Notes: generated from the sequence alone by a model not told the origin. Counted from the first letter of the stretch, positions 23,862 through 32,453 are shown. The stretch: 43,395 nucleotides of DNA from CAYUEN01 sp964443745 (GCA_964443745.1 CAYUEN010000017.1:1-43395), one strand, 5' to 3'. Made by a program: numbers and translations.

Positions 23862-24905
23862 TCAGAGTGAATTCATCTCCACATTGTCGAAATTGCGGTG
23901 GTAATAGGCCATATAGGTCACCTTTTTTTCCATCGCGACGACGACCGCTTCGGCAAAATCCACTCCACCGAAAACCTGTGCGCTGTGCAAGCCTCCCGGA
24001 GAAAAGACGTTGACCTCCAGCAGCTTGTCTCCGACGATATCGAGTCCCACCAGAAACATTCCGTCCTGGATGATCTTGGGTTTGACGACTTCGGCGAGCC
24101 TGAGCATCTCTTCGGTCACCTCCACCGGACGGATATGACCGCCGGCATGGATGTTGGAACGGATGTCGCTTTTGCCCGGGACACGTCTGAAGGCGGCGAT
24201 TTTACCCCGGTAGACGAGGGGATCGCCGTTCATCAGAAAGAGTCTGGTGTCTCCTTTGGCCGCTTCGGGAAGAAACTCCTGCACGATCGCGTATCCGTCG
24301 CGAAAGACCGATTCGATGATTTGGTTCATGTTGCCCGCACTCCCCGCATCGACCATAAAGACGTTGCGCCCGCCCGATCCCATCAACGGCTTGATGATGA
24401 TTTTCCTGCCGTTCTCTTCGTAGAAGCGTTTGATGTCCGCACTGTTGCGCGTGATCAACGTCTTGGCCCGCACGATTTCGGGAAAGGATTGAAAATACAT
24501 CTTGTTGACCGCTTTGGCGAGTCCGTCGGGATCGTTCAAGACCACGACGCCGTGACGCATCGCCTTGCGGCCGAAAACGATGGCCGCATGTTGTGCCCAC
24601 GCCTTTTCGAAATCGGCCGAAGGGTCGTTTCTGAGCATCAATATATCGAGATCGTCGACGGTGATTCTTCTGGCAATGCCGTTTTTGGAGCAAAGATCGG
24701 CGTAGTAGGTCGTGGGCGTTTCATAATGCTCACCCCTCGCTTTTCTTGCATGGGCATGCACCTTCTCGTCGGGATCGTAAGCGAAATCGCCCACGCCGAT
24801 CAGCCACACCTCATGGCCTCTATTCTGGGCGGTCATCGCGAGTCTGAGTGTGGTGCTGGGTTCGGTCTCGTTGAAAAGATCGTTGATGACAAATCCTATA
24901 CGCAT
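23862..24905 (-). CDS. GshB-like ATP-grasp ligase
   Basis: The 347-residue protein is related to glutathione synthetase. It has an N-terminal pre-ATP-grasp domain (MRIGFVINDLFNETEPSTTL; AQNRGHEVWLIGVGDFAYD), DDLDILMLRNDPS, then ATP-grasp with KIIIKPLMGSGGRNVFMVD and the metal-binding LLEVNVFSPGGLHSAQ. It is longer than E. coli GshB (about 316), and no gshA is nearby, so glutathione synthesis is not assured. It could couple another amino acid or peptide. AAAGGAGCG precedes the ATG, 17 bases after the DUF1704 gene; it is the third gene of an operon with the amidohydrolase-like gene. The fold is certain; the substrate is not. Confidence 0.85.
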   Translation of the reverse strand: MRIGFVINDLFNETEPSTTLRLAMTAQNRGHEVWLIGVGDFAYDPDEKVHAHARKARGEHYETPTTYYADLCSKNGIARRITVDDLDILMLRNDPSADFEKAWAQHAAIVFGRKAMRHGVVVLNDPDGLAKAVNKMYFQSFPEIVRAKTLITRNSADIKRFYEENGRKIIIKPLMGSGGRNVFMVDAGSAGNMNQIIESVFRDGYAIVQEFLPEAAKGDTRLFLMNGDPLVYRGKIAAFRRVPGKSDIRSNIHAGGHIRPVEVTEEMLRLAEVVKPKIIQDGMFLVGLDIVGDKLLEVNVFSPGGLHSAQVFGGVDFAEAVVVAMEKKVTYMAYYHRNFDNVEMNSL

Positions 24906-24922
24906 CTTTCGCTCCTTTTCCT

Positions 24923-26857
24923 TTATGGTTTGGATCCGCTGACACGTCGCATCAGCTCTAGTATGTCGACTCCCTTTTCGCGTATTTCACGCAGTCGTCT
25001 TCGCGCTCCCTCCTCCTGTAGATAGCGGGGAAAGAGAGGCGGTTTTCGGAGGATACCCCGCCACTGCAACTCTTCGACCAGAGGGATGTGTGAGGCGGCG
25101 ATTTTTCCGACGAAAAGCGGCTCGATCTCCCCGCCCGCACGCAGATATTCCAAAATACCGATGAGTCCCCGCAGATAGACGGCGTCTTTGGTCAATCCCC
25201 CGCCCCGGTAGACGCGTGTCGTGACGGTGAAGGCGGTTTTTTCTTTGAAGCGGCATTCGTCGCAGAGACGTTCGAAAGTGCGCACGAAGCCCTCCTGCCG
25301 TACCATCGAATCGACGGCGACGACACGTCCGGCGAGAATCTTGAGCCTCGCTTTGGTCAGCCCCCCGCACAGATACTCCGAAAGCACGGCGATCCCCTCC
25401 TGCATCTGGTCATAACCGCAAAGCCCCGTATGCAACTGCATAAAAGGCTGGGTCATTCCGTTGATGTAGGTGAGGACATGGGTGCCTATTTCGTGGTTGA
25501 TCAACGCTTCCACCCTCTTTTTCGGGAAACGGGCGTATTTGGAGATGAGAAAGTGGCGTCCCGAAACCATCGCTCCGGAGACGATATCCTCCCGAATCTG
25601 TACATCCGCCTCCAGTTGGGGGTACGCTTTTTTGTACCACGCCAGTTCCGCTTTCGCCGCTTTCGCGAAGGTGAGGGCGTCGACGCTCCCCCGTACCGTA
25701 TCCGCCCCGGCGTTCTCCCGCTTTTGCGTTTTGGCGATACGCAGCATCTCTTTGGCGGTTTCGAGCAGTTTCGGTTCGACGCCGCCGTAAGTCTGCAGAC
25801 TTCCGTAGAGAAAATTCGGGCTCTCTCTGTCGTCCAGCATTGTGAGTTTTCGATCGAGTTCCGTCCGCTTTTCGCAAAAAAGATCCATCAAGGTCGCATC
25901 TTCGATTCTTTCGATCGGTATTTTGAAGAGGTCGCGTTTGGCCAAGGGGGGATCGAACGGTCTGGGCCGGTAGAGAAATTCGGGCTCTTTCGCGAACTTG
26001 TCCTCGCGAAAACGCTCCCAGGCAGTGTTGGTGTTCACGGGTGTGACCTGGAGCAGGAAATCGAACGCATTGTCGATCTGGGCGAGGGCTCTGTCCACCT
26101 CCCAGACCACCTTGGTGATGCCGCGTCTTCCGAGCACCTCATGGTGGGCGGGACAGATGTTCGTCTGTGCCTGAGTGAAAGAAAAAAGGGCGTGTTTGAG
26201 CGCTTTGGAAAGAGCGTGGCGGAGTTTGCGCAATTCGTAAGGATAAAGAAGCGTCCCCTCCTCGTTTTGGTAGATCGCTTCGACACCGATGCCTATGCGA
26301 TAGCACCCTTTCTCTTTGCAAAACGCCTCGTCAGGTATCGCGGAGAGTCCGATGGGAGCGAAAGCCTCTTCGTAACGCAGATCGACCCGAATACCTTTTT
26401 GCGTCCCTCTTTTCCATGGTATCTCTCTCAAACGATCCTGCAAAATCTCCATCACGGGTGTAAGAGTGCCCAGTTTTCTGGCGCAGAGCGTGAAACGGGG
26501 AGGCGAGGGTTCTTCCGGTTTTTGTGCCGATGTTTTCGCCGGCTCGGACCAGATTTCGATGAGTAGAAAGGTACCGAAAATCTTCGTAGCGGTTTTGGCG
26601 ATTCGCTCGATCAGGGTATCGAGTCCGGGTAGATCGGCCGGAGCGATCAGGTAGGAGGCTTCGGTGATGGCCAGCTTTTCGGTGCCGACATCCTCTCTGT
26701 CGGAAGGTTTGCGATAGAGACAGAGAAAAGGGAGCTGTCTGTCGATATGGACTCTTCCCCATGGTGAGAGCGATTTGCGAATTTCCCGATTTTCGATCAG
26801 GGCTTTTTCGATTTTCTCCAGAAACGTTTCGTCGATACGATATCTTTTGGGTTTCAC
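24923..26857 (-). CDS. DUF1704 (MATCAP-like) metallopeptidase, 'QEGLA' family
   Basis: The 644-residue protein has a C-terminal zinc peptidase domain: HEIGTH (HExxxH, H455 and H460), then NGMTQPFMQLHTGLCGYDQMQ and EGIAVLSEY. This is the QEGLA motif of proteins annotated as flavohaemoglobin expression-modulating; here the motif reads QEGIA. The glutamate in it is the likely third metal ligand. The eukaryotic relatives (MATCAP) are tubulin tyrosine carboxypeptidases, so removal of a C-terminal residue is the expected chemistry. The N-terminal half (about 1-300) has no known function. The GTG start at 26857 has GGGAGAAG upstream and overlaps the previous stop as GTGA; the open frame further upstream lies within that gene. 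Confidence 0.88.
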   Translation of the reverse strand: MKPKRYRIDETFLEKIEKALIENREIRKSLSPWGRVHIDRQLPFLCLYRKPSDREDVGTEKLAITEASYLIAPADLPGLDTLIERIAKTATKIFGTFLLIEIWSEPAKTSAQKPEEPSPPRFTLCARKLGTLTPVMEILQDRLREIPWKRGTQKGIRVDLRYEEAFAPIGLSAIPDEAFCKEKGCYRIGIGVEAIYQNEEGTLLYPYELRKLRHALSKALKHALFSFTQAQTNICPAHHEVLGRRGITKVVWEVDRALAQIDNAFDFLLQVTPVNTNTAWERFREDKFAKEPEFLYRPRPFDPPLAKRDLFKIPIERIEDATLMDLFCEKRTELDRKLTMLDDRESPNFLYGSLQTYGGVEPKLLETAKEMLRIAKTQKRENAGADTVRGSVDALTFAKAAKAELAWYKKAYPQLEADVQIREDIVSGAMVSGRHFLISKYARFPKKRVEALINHEIGTHVLTYINGMTQPFMQLHTGLCGYDQMQEGIAVLSEYLCGGLTKARLKILAGRVVAVDSMVRQEGFVRTFERLCDECRFKEKTAFTVTTRVYRGGGLTKDAVYLRGLIGILEYLRAGGEIEPLFVGKIAASHIPLVEELQWRGILRKPPLFPRYLQEEGARRRLREIREKGVDILELMRRVSGSKP

Positions 26858-27636
26858 GACAACTTCTCCCTCTCGATCTGCAGTATGGGGAGGGTCGAAG
26901 CCAGCGCCTCCTTGAGCGTTTCGATTTTGAGTATGTCCGGTTCGCCGCTCCACTCGTCCATGAAGATCTTTTTGAATTCCACCGAAAGCACGCATCCTCT
27001 GCCTCTGAAGCGCTCATGTATCCATTTTCCGAAATATCCGCCTCGAAATTTCACGTTTTCCCGTACATCAAGATGTCCTCCATCCCACGGATAGGCGCGA
27101 AGGGTTTCGATAAAAGCGTGAATTAGCCGACTCCAACGGTCGTAATCGAGTAGCGTGCCGGTTCCGACGTTGACGTCCGGATTTTCCCGCGGGTCGGCGG
27201 GAGGGCGGTTTGCTCCGGCACGCCGGTGGTTGTAGCTGTGGATATCAAGCAGCACGAAATTGCCGTGACGCTCGACGATACGCTCCAGATAACGCTCCAC
27301 TTCCCGATAGAAGCGATCGTACTTTGAGAGTGCCCGCCGGATCAGTTTTTCGGGGCGCGGCTTTTTGTACAGATGCAATCCCCACGCATCCTCGGGAGCA
27401 AGATAGACCGCCTTTTCTCTGGGGCGGTTCATGTCGACTTCGAAACGGGAGATTTCGACGACGATTCTGGAAGGGGTCACTTCGGTGAATATATCGGTAT
27501 AAGGATCCTCCTCGCGCCGCCGCTCCTCCTCCGAAAGTGCCAGATAGGGAAGCAATTCGGGGTCGATCCGATGTCCGCTGTGTATCGCGCTGGCGACGAT
27601 AGGTGCGGAATGTGCCGTGATGATCCACTCTTTCAT
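26854..27636 (-). CDS. N-formylglutamate amidohydrolase-family protein
   Basis: The 260-residue protein is of the FGase family (M14-like zinc fold). It has ITAHSAPIVASAIHSGHRID, VVEISRFEVDMNRPREKAVY (the SR-x-x-x-D-x-NR motif), FVLLDIHSYNHRRAG (zinc His/Asp), and GGYFGKWIHER. The classical reaction releases formate from N-formylglutamate in histidine degradation, but no hut genes are nearby. Many family members have unknown amide or peptide substrates. It is first in the operon with DUF1704 and the ATP-grasp ligase, has AAGGAG before its ATG, and a TATAAT box at 27659-27664. The substrate is therefore open; a C-terminal Glu-type conjugate is an attractive guess. Confidence 0.85.
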   Translation of the reverse strand: MKEWIITAHSAPIVASAIHSGHRIDPELLPYLALSEEERRREEDPYTDIFTEVTPSRIVVEISRFEVDMNRPREKAVYLAPEDAWGLHLYKKPRPEKLIRRALSKYDRFYREVERYLERIVERHGNFVLLDIHSYNHRRAGANRPPADPRENPDVNVGTGTLLDYDRWSRLIHAFIETLRAYPWDGGHLDVRENVKFRGGYFGKWIHERFRGRGCVLSVEFKKIFMDEWSGEPDILKIETLKEALASTLPILQIEREKLS

Positions 27637-27658
27637 AGCCGCTCCTTGCTCTTTTTGT

Positions 27659-27664
27659 ATTATA
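27659..27664 (-). promoter_or_regulatory. -10 box for the amidohydrolase/DUF1704/ATP-grasp operon
   Basis: TATAAT on the minus strand, 23 bases before the ATG, with AAGGAG between. The 76-base gap also holds a separate box for the divergent DUF72 gene. Confidence 0.5.
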
Positions 27665-27699
27665 GTACAAATTGTGTGTGGCTATTGTTAAAAAAAGAG

Positions 27700-27705
27700 T
27701 ATAAT
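27700..27705 (+). promoter_or_regulatory. -10 box placed for a (near-)leaderless DUF72 transcript
   Basis: TATAAT ends 7 bases before the DUF72 ATG, so the first transcribed base should be at or next to the A of the ATG. No Shine-Dalgarno sequence is seen before the gene, in keeping with leaderless initiation. Confidence 0.45.
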
Positions 27706-27712
27706 GTGAAGC

Positions 27713-28459
27713 ATGAAAACGCCTGCAGAAAAGATAAGGATCGGGACCAGCGGCTTCTACTACGACCACTGGAAAGGATGCTTCTATCCAAAAGAACTTT
27801 CCCGTACGCACTATTTCGACTATTTCGTCGAACGTTTTCCCACCGTCGAGATCAACGCCACCTTCTACCATCTGCCCCACTCCAAAACGGTCAAACAGTG
27901 GGCCGAAAGATCTCCGGAGGATTTTCTTTTCGCACTCAAAGCCTCCAGAGAGATCACCCATTACCGAAAGCTCGAGGATGTCGAACATCCCCTCTATCTC
28001 TTTTTGCATCTGATCAAACCGCTCAAACCCAAACTCGCGGCGATTCTTTTCCAACTGCCGCCTTCGTTGAAAAAGGAGACCCGTCTGTTGGCCTCTTTTT
28101 TGAAATTGCTTCCTTCGGGATACCGCTTCGCGATAGAATTTCGTCACGAGAGTTGGGAAGAGGAAGAGGTGTTGGAGATCCTGGAGGCGTACAACGTCGC
28201 TTTCTGTCTGAACGATTTCGAGCAGCGCAAGATCAAACCGCGCCAAAGCGCCGATTTCACCTATTTGCGACTTCATGGTCCCACGGGACGCTATGGCGGC
28301 AGTTACGACGATGAGACACTGCGGAAGTATGCGAAGATGCTGGTGGAATTCGCCCGTCACCAGAAGGCGCTTTTCGTCTATTTCAACAACGATTTCGAAG
28401 GAAACGCCGTCAAAGACGCCAAAAGACTGCAGGCGATGGTAGCGGAGGAGGCGGGATGA
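27713..28459 (+). CDS. DUF72 (YecE-like) TIM-barrel protein
   Basis: The 248-residue protein has all family landmarks: IRIGTSGFYYDHWKGCFYP at the start, TVEINATFYHLPHSKTVKQW, FALKASREITH, AAILFQLPPSLKKE, YRFAIEFRHESW, YLRLHGPTGRYGGSY, and FVYFNNDFEGNAVKDA. The fold is a TIM barrel related to endonuclease-IV-like enzymes; the function is unknown. It starts at an ATG with no ribosome site and a very close -10 box. Its end overlaps the NlpC gene by 4 bases (ATGA). Confidence 0.92.
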   Translation: MKTPAEKIRIGTSGFYYDHWKGCFYPKELSRTHYFDYFVERFPTVEINATFYHLPHSKTVKQWAERSPEDFLFALKASREITHYRKLEDVEHPLYLFLHLIKPLKPKLAAILFQLPPSLKKETRLLASFLKLLPSGYRFAIEFRHESWEEEEVLEILEAYNVAFCLNDFEQRKIKPRQSADFTYLRLHGPTGRYGGSYDDETLRKYAKMLVEFARHQKALFVYFNNDFEGNAVKDAKRLQAMVAEEAG

Positions 28460-28968
28460 AACGTCTGGTTTTGTTGCTTGGATTTTCGTTGTTTTTTGGG
28501 GGATGTGTACCCAAAGAGGTGACGCCTCCGATGCAGACTCATCGCGATATCCCGCACCCGATAATGTGGAACGATACCGCTCGCCGCATCGTATCCACCG
28601 CCAGAAGGCAGTTGGGAACACCCTATCGTTACGGTGGGATGAGAGCTTACGACGGGTTTGACTGTTCCGGATTCGTCTGCTATGTCTATCGGGAGGCGCT
28701 AGGCAAAAAACTTCCCCGTACGGCAAGTGCGCAGTCACGTTACGTCGAGCCTCTTTCCAGATCGGAGCTCGAAGCGGGCGATCTGCTCTTTTTCGATACC
28801 CGATACGGCGGAGCCGGGCCGGTCAACCACTGCGGGATCTATCTGGGAAACGGTACGTTCATCCACGCCTCCAGCGGCAAGGCCAACGGTGTGACGATCT
28901 CCCCTCTGGATCGGGGATTTTACAAAAAGCGCTTCAAATGGGGCGGTCGCGTCAGGCGGTGGCGATGA
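28456..28968 (+). CDS. NlpC/P60-family cell-wall hydrolase lipoprotein
   Basis: The 170-residue product has a signal peptide and lipobox FFGGC (C17), followed by an NlpC/P60 domain (about 42-165). The catalytic Cys is C70 in YDGFDCSGFVCYVYR, with His H125 in PVNHCGIYLG and a further His in FIHASSGK. This is the D,L-endopeptidase family that cleaves peptidoglycan stem peptides, here anchored at the outer membrane as in E. coli Spr/MepS. LPRTASAQSRYVEPL is also typical. It overlaps the neighbouring genes on both sides by ATGA, so it is the middle of a three-gene unit. Confidence 0.92.
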   Translation: MKRLVLLLGFSLFFGGCVPKEVTPPMQTHRDIPHPIMWNDTARRIVSTARRQLGTPYRYGGMRAYDGFDCSGFVCYVYREALGKKLPRTASAQSRYVEPLSRSELEAGDLLFFDTRYGGAGPVNHCGIYLGNGTFIHASSGKANGVTISPLDRGFYKKRFKWGGRVRRWR

Positions 28969-30101
28969 TCGAAAAGGAGATCGCGATCATCGGAGCCGGG
29001 GCGAGCGGAATCATGGCCGCCGCCAGATATCGAAAACGGGATATCGCCCTGATCGAAGGCAACGACAGAATCGGCGCGAAAATCGAAATATCCGGAGGAG
29101 GGCGATGCAACCTCACCAATGCTGTTATGACCCCTGACCACTACCTGGGTGAGCGGCGTTTTGTCGCCGATATCCTGAAACGTTTCGACCAAAAGGCGTT
29201 GCTTCTTTTCCTTCGAAAACGGGGTCTTCATCCCGTACTCAGGAAAAAAAGCCACTATTTCTGCCCCCGTAGTAGCCGGGAGTTGTTGAATCTGTTGCAA
29301 AAGGAGATCGAGGGTGTGCCCCTCTTTCTGAATACGCGGGTAGATGCCGTAAAAAGGAGCGACGGAAGATTTCGGATCGAAAGTGACAAGGGGGTCTTCG
29401 TGGCCGAAAAAGTCGTTTTCGCGACGGGAGGCCTCAGTTTTCCGAGACTGGGGGCGACGGGATTGGCGTTTGTTTCCGCCGAGCGTTTCGGTATCGCCGT
29501 ACGCAAGATGGCACCTGCGTTGGTGGGGTTGACGCTTCAGCGCGAACAATTCTGGATGAAAACACTCAGCGGCATCTCTTTGCCGGTTACGATCAAAATA
29601 GAAGATCGAGAGATCTCCGATTGGCTTCTCTTCGCCCATCGCGGGATTACCGGGCCGGCGGTACTCGACGCTTCGCTTTATTGGAGCAAAGGGACGATCA
29701 CGGTCGATTTTCTGCCTCATCTTTCGAGGGAGAAGATCGCGGCGCTCTCTTCCGGTGCGAAGCAAATATCTACGATGCTGGGGCTGCCCAGGCGGTTTGG
29801 CAGGGCTTGGCTTGAAAGCGTAGGAATGGAAGACAAGGCGCTGAGAAAGTGCACCCGAGAGGAGATCTCGAAGATCCTTTCGCTCAAATCCTACCGTTTC
29901 GCACCGGCGGGAACGTTCGGGTATATGAAGGCGGAGGTGACGAAAGGAGGAGTGGCGACGGAAGAGATCGATCCGCAGACGATGGGGGCCAAAAGGGTTC
30001 CCGGCCTCTATTTTCTGGGTGAAGCGCTCGATGTGACCGGAAGGGTCGGCGGATACAACCTTCAGTGGGCTTTCAGCAGCGCGATGGCTTTGAGGCTCTA
30101 G
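28965..30101 (+). CDS. HI0933-type FAD-dependent flavoprotein
   Basis: The 378-residue protein is of the HI0933/YhiN family: EIAIIGAGASGIMAAARY (FAD Rossmann motif), IEISGGGRCNLTN (family signature), VVFATGGLSFPRLGATG, HRGITGPAVLDASLYW, and the C-terminal LDVTGRVGGYNLQWAFSSA. Electron acceptors and substrates are unknown for the family. Its start overlaps the NlpC stop (ATGA); an in-frame ATG at 28938 lies inside that gene and is less likely. It ends on TAG that is shared, as CTAG, with the stop codon of the convergent gene. Confidence 0.92.
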   Translation: MIEKEIAIIGAGASGIMAAARYRKRDIALIEGNDRIGAKIEISGGGRCNLTNAVMTPDHYLGERRFVADILKRFDQKALLLFLRKRGLHPVLRKKSHYFCPRSSRELLNLLQKEIEGVPLFLNTRVDAVKRSDGRFRIESDKGVFVAEKVVFATGGLSFPRLGATGLAFVSAERFGIAVRKMAPALVGLTLQREQFWMKTLSGISLPVTIKIEDREISDWLLFAHRGITGPAVLDASLYWSKGTITVDFLPHLSREKIAALSSGAKQISTMLGLPRRFGRAWLESVGMEDKALRKCTREEISKILSLKSYRFAPAGTFGYMKAEVTKGGVATEEIDPQTMGAKRVPGLYFLGEALDVTGRVGGYNLQWAFSSAMALRL

Positions 30102-30592
30102 CGTGCGCTGAAAGTGTGGACCCAGTCCCAGACGATTCTGTTTTTTTCCATCGCCTCTTTGGACTGTTCGACGGACATCTTGAATCGTTTTTGCAACACC
30201 TTTTCGAAATACGCTCTCTTTTGAGGCGTATCCAGCAATTGGCGCATCGGAGTGTTGAGGTAGATTTCTCTCTTCTCAAGTGAAGGAAAACTCTCACGCA
30301 GGATACTTTTGAAAGATTCGAAAATCGCTTTTTGATCGGCGTTGGCATTCCAACTCTCCTCTTTCTCACTTTCGGCTTCGAGTGTCTCCAAAGCGATGGG
30401 TTCAATGACCTCAGCTCTTTCGTTTCGGGGGTCGAGTTCCCTCTCGATGATCCGATGCGGTGCGTCGGTGGAATCTTGCGAAGGAGAGGTTGTTGTGGAG
30501 GAAGATGTTTGGGGAGCGGCGATATCGATATAAGCAAGGACGATCACCGCGATAAAAATCAATAAAAAGAGTATCGGAATCCATTTTCTCAT
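30098..30592 (-). CDS. Membrane-anchored protein of unknown function
   Basis: The 164-residue protein begins with one hydrophobic helix (RKWIPILFLLIFIAVIVLAY), then a Ser/Thr/Pro-rich tether (about 27-45), an acidic stretch (about 55-85) and a helical C-terminal domain (about 88-160) with DTPQKRAYFEKVLQKRF and NRIVWDWV. A periplasmic soluble domain held by an N-terminal anchor is likely. No family is recognised. It follows trmA by 23 bases on the same strand and has no strong ribosome site; it may be the last gene of the motA-motB-fliP-trmA unit. Its stop overlaps the HI0933 stop in CTAG. Confidence 0.72.
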   Translation of the reverse strand: MRKWIPILFLLIFIAVIVLAYIDIAAPQTSSSTTTSPSQDSTDAPHRIIERELDPRNERAEVIEPIALETLEAESEKEESWNANADQKAIFESFKSILRESFPSLEKREIYLNTPMRQLLDTPQKRAYFEKVLQKRFKMSVEQSKEAMEKNRIVWDWVHTFSAR

Positions 30593-30615
30593 CCGATTAG
30601 CTTATCGAAATATCT

Positions 30616-31716
30616 CTAAATTTTAGAGAGGATCACGCCCGATTCGAGATGGTGGGTATAGGGAAATTGATCGAAGATCGCGAAGTGCTCGATCCGGTAT
30701 CGACTAAACAGTACCTCAAGATCGCGCTCGAGCGTTTCCGGGTTGCATGAGATGTAGACGATATGCGGAAACCGGCCGATGAACTCCAGGCTCTTGGCGT
30801 CCAATCCCGCACGCGGGGGATCGACGAAGACATGGGAGAAGTCGAAACGATCCAGATCGATTCCTTCGAGGCGGTTGAAGGTGCGTTCTTTTTTCAAGGC
30901 CGAAGCGAGCTCTTCGCTGCTCAGTCGTACGAAATCGATATTGTCGATGCGATTAACTCGGGCGTTTTCGCGTGCCGCTTTGATCGAGTGTTTGGAGATC
31001 TCCGTCGCCAATACACGTCGAAAACGGCGTGATAGAGGGAGTGTGAAGTTGCCATGGCCGCAGTAGAGTTCGAGCAGATCCCGAGATGTTTTTTCCATCC
31101 GCTCGAGCACCCAGCCGATCATCTTTTCGTTGACCCCGGTGTTGGGTTGGACGAAACCGGTATCGTAGAGGCGATAGCGATAGGGTTCGCCCGCAACATA
31201 GAGCCGCTCGTCGATATAGTCTCTGGTGACGACGCGTTTGATGCCTCTGGATCTGCCGATCAGTTCGATGTCCAACTCTTTCGCGAGCGTTTTCGCCTCC
31301 TTCTCCCATGCCTCGTCGATTTTTTTGTGATAGATCAGCGTCACCAGCAGTTGGTTCAGCGAGGAGGAGAGAAACTCGACGGCGAAAAGCCGTTCGCGCA
31401 GTAGGCGGTTGGGGCGAATCGCTTCCAGGAGAGGTCGCATCGCTCTTTCGATTCCGGGTGATACGATTTCGCATCGCTCTATCGGTATCAGGCTGCGTTT
31501 ATTTGCCGGATGCATCGCGTAGCCGAGATCTTCCCCTTCGTGTCGGATCCGAAACTCCGCCCGGGTGCGAAACCGTTCTGGTTCGGAGCGAACGATATCG
31601 AACGTCTCAAGCCCGAATCTCTCTTTTACCTTTTCGATCTTGAGGGAGAGCTGAGCTTCGTAGTCGTACTCCCATAGCGTACAGCTGCCGCATATTCCGA
31701 AGGCTTCGCAGGTCAT
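30616..31716 (-). CDS. trmA: tRNA (uracil-54, C5) methyltransferase
   Basis: This 366-residue SAM-dependent enzyme makes ribothymidine at tRNA position 54. It shows ELYCGHGNFTLPLSR (SAM motif I), FVQPNTGVNEKMIGWV, VFVDPPRAGLD, and the nucleophile Cys in IVYISCNPETLERDL. It starts MTCEAFGICGSCTLW, a cysteine-rich opening that resembles part of the [4Fe-4S] region of RumA/RlmD-type relatives, but the length and the rest fit TrmA. Its ATG overlaps the fliP stop by 4 bases (ATGA), so a tRNA modification gene is coupled to a flagellar export gene here. Confidence 0.9.
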   Translation of the reverse strand: MTCEAFGICGSCTLWEYDYEAQLSLKIEKVKERFGLETFDIVRSEPERFRTRAEFRIRHEGEDLGYAMHPANKRSLIPIERCEIVSPGIERAMRPLLEAIRPNRLLRERLFAVEFLSSSLNQLLVTLIYHKKIDEAWEKEAKTLAKELDIELIGRSRGIKRVVTRDYIDERLYVAGEPYRYRLYDTGFVQPNTGVNEKMIGWVLERMEKTSRDLLELYCGHGNFTLPLSRRFRRVLATEISKHSIKAARENARVNRIDNIDFVRLSSEELASALKKERTFNRLEGIDLDRFDFSHVFVDPPRAGLDAKSLEFIGRFPHIVYISCNPETLERDLEVLFSRYRIEHFAIFDQFPYTHHLESGVILSKI

Positions 31717-32453
31717 TTGAAACTCTCGATCAGATTGCCGACAAGAAGGTTCCAGCCGTCGACGAGGACGAAAATCAACAGCTTGAAAGGCATCGAAATC
31801 ATCACGGGCGGCAGCATCATCATGCCCATGCTCATCAAAACGGAGCTGACGACCATATCGATCACGAGAAAAGGCAGATAGAGCAAAAATCCGATTTCGA
31901 ACGCCGTCTTAAGCTCGCTGATCATAAAGGCGGGCATCGCGACGGAAAGCGGCACTTCCGAAACATTTTGAGGATTTTTGAGATGACGGATACGAAAAAA
32001 GAGCGCCAAATCCTTTTCCCGTGTATTTTTGATCATGAACTCCTTGAACGGTGCCACCCCTTTTTCGAACGCGACGGTGTAGTCGATCTTCTTCTCCATA
32101 TAGGGTTTGACCGCCTGATCGTAGGCTTTTTGTCCGATCGGCTCCATGATGAAAAAAGTGAGAATCAGCGCGAGTGAAACGAGCAGCTGGCTGGGAGGCA
32201 TCTGCTGTGTACCCAGCGCCTGCCTCAGGAAGGAGAAGACGACGATCAGGCGTATGAAGCTGGTCATCACCAGCAGCAAAGAGGGGGCGAGGACCAGAAG
32301 GGTGAGGATGATCAGAATGTTGAGCGAACTGACGAGTTCCTTCGGTTCGGTGGGGGCGGTGAGGCTGAGATTGACGGTAGGAAGCGTGACGGGATCGGCA
32401 CCCCAAAGAGCGGTGCCCAGCAGGAGAGAAGCCAGTAGAAACAGAGTTTTTAT
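31713..32453 (-). CDS. fliP: Flagellar export-gate protein FliP, apparent ATA start
   Basis: FliP forms the type III export gate in the flagellar basal body. From 32453 the frame gives 246 residues, the usual length, opening with a signal peptide (KTLFLLASLLLGTALWGA), then VNLSLTAPTEPKELVSSLNI, LLVLAPSLLLVMTSFIRLIV, LGTQQMPPSQLLV and the C-terminal helices. In this frame TGA (32457-32459) lies right before, followed by ATC and ATA; there is no ATG, GTG or TTG until an internal TTG at 32279, which would drop 58 residues including the signal peptide. AGGAGGG (32461-32467) is 8 bases from the ATA, which corresponds to a usual ATGAAAAC start with one base changed. It may be a true rare start or a base error. 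Confidence 0.87.
   Translation of the reverse strand: MKTLFLLASLLLGTALWGADPVTLPTVNLSLTAPTEPKELVSSLNILIILTLLVLAPSLLLVMTSFIRLIVVFSFLRQALGTQQMPPSQLLVSLALILTFFIMEPIGQKAYDQAVKPYMEKKIDYTVAFEKGVAPFKEFMIKNTREKDLALFFRIRHLKNPQNVSEVPLSVAMPAFMISELKTAFEIGFLLYLPFLVIDMVVSSVLMSMGMMMLPPVMISMPFKLLIFVLVDGWNLLVGNLIESFK

Noticed and set aside
23862..24905. Calling the ATP-grasp gene gshB outright
   Set aside because: The fold matches, but the length, missing gshA and operon partners leave the substrate open, so no symbol was given.
27245..28738. 497-codon minus-strand open frame across the FGase-like, DUF72 and NlpC genes
   Set aside because: It crosses three well-supported genes and the divergent promoter region, with no recognisable protein.
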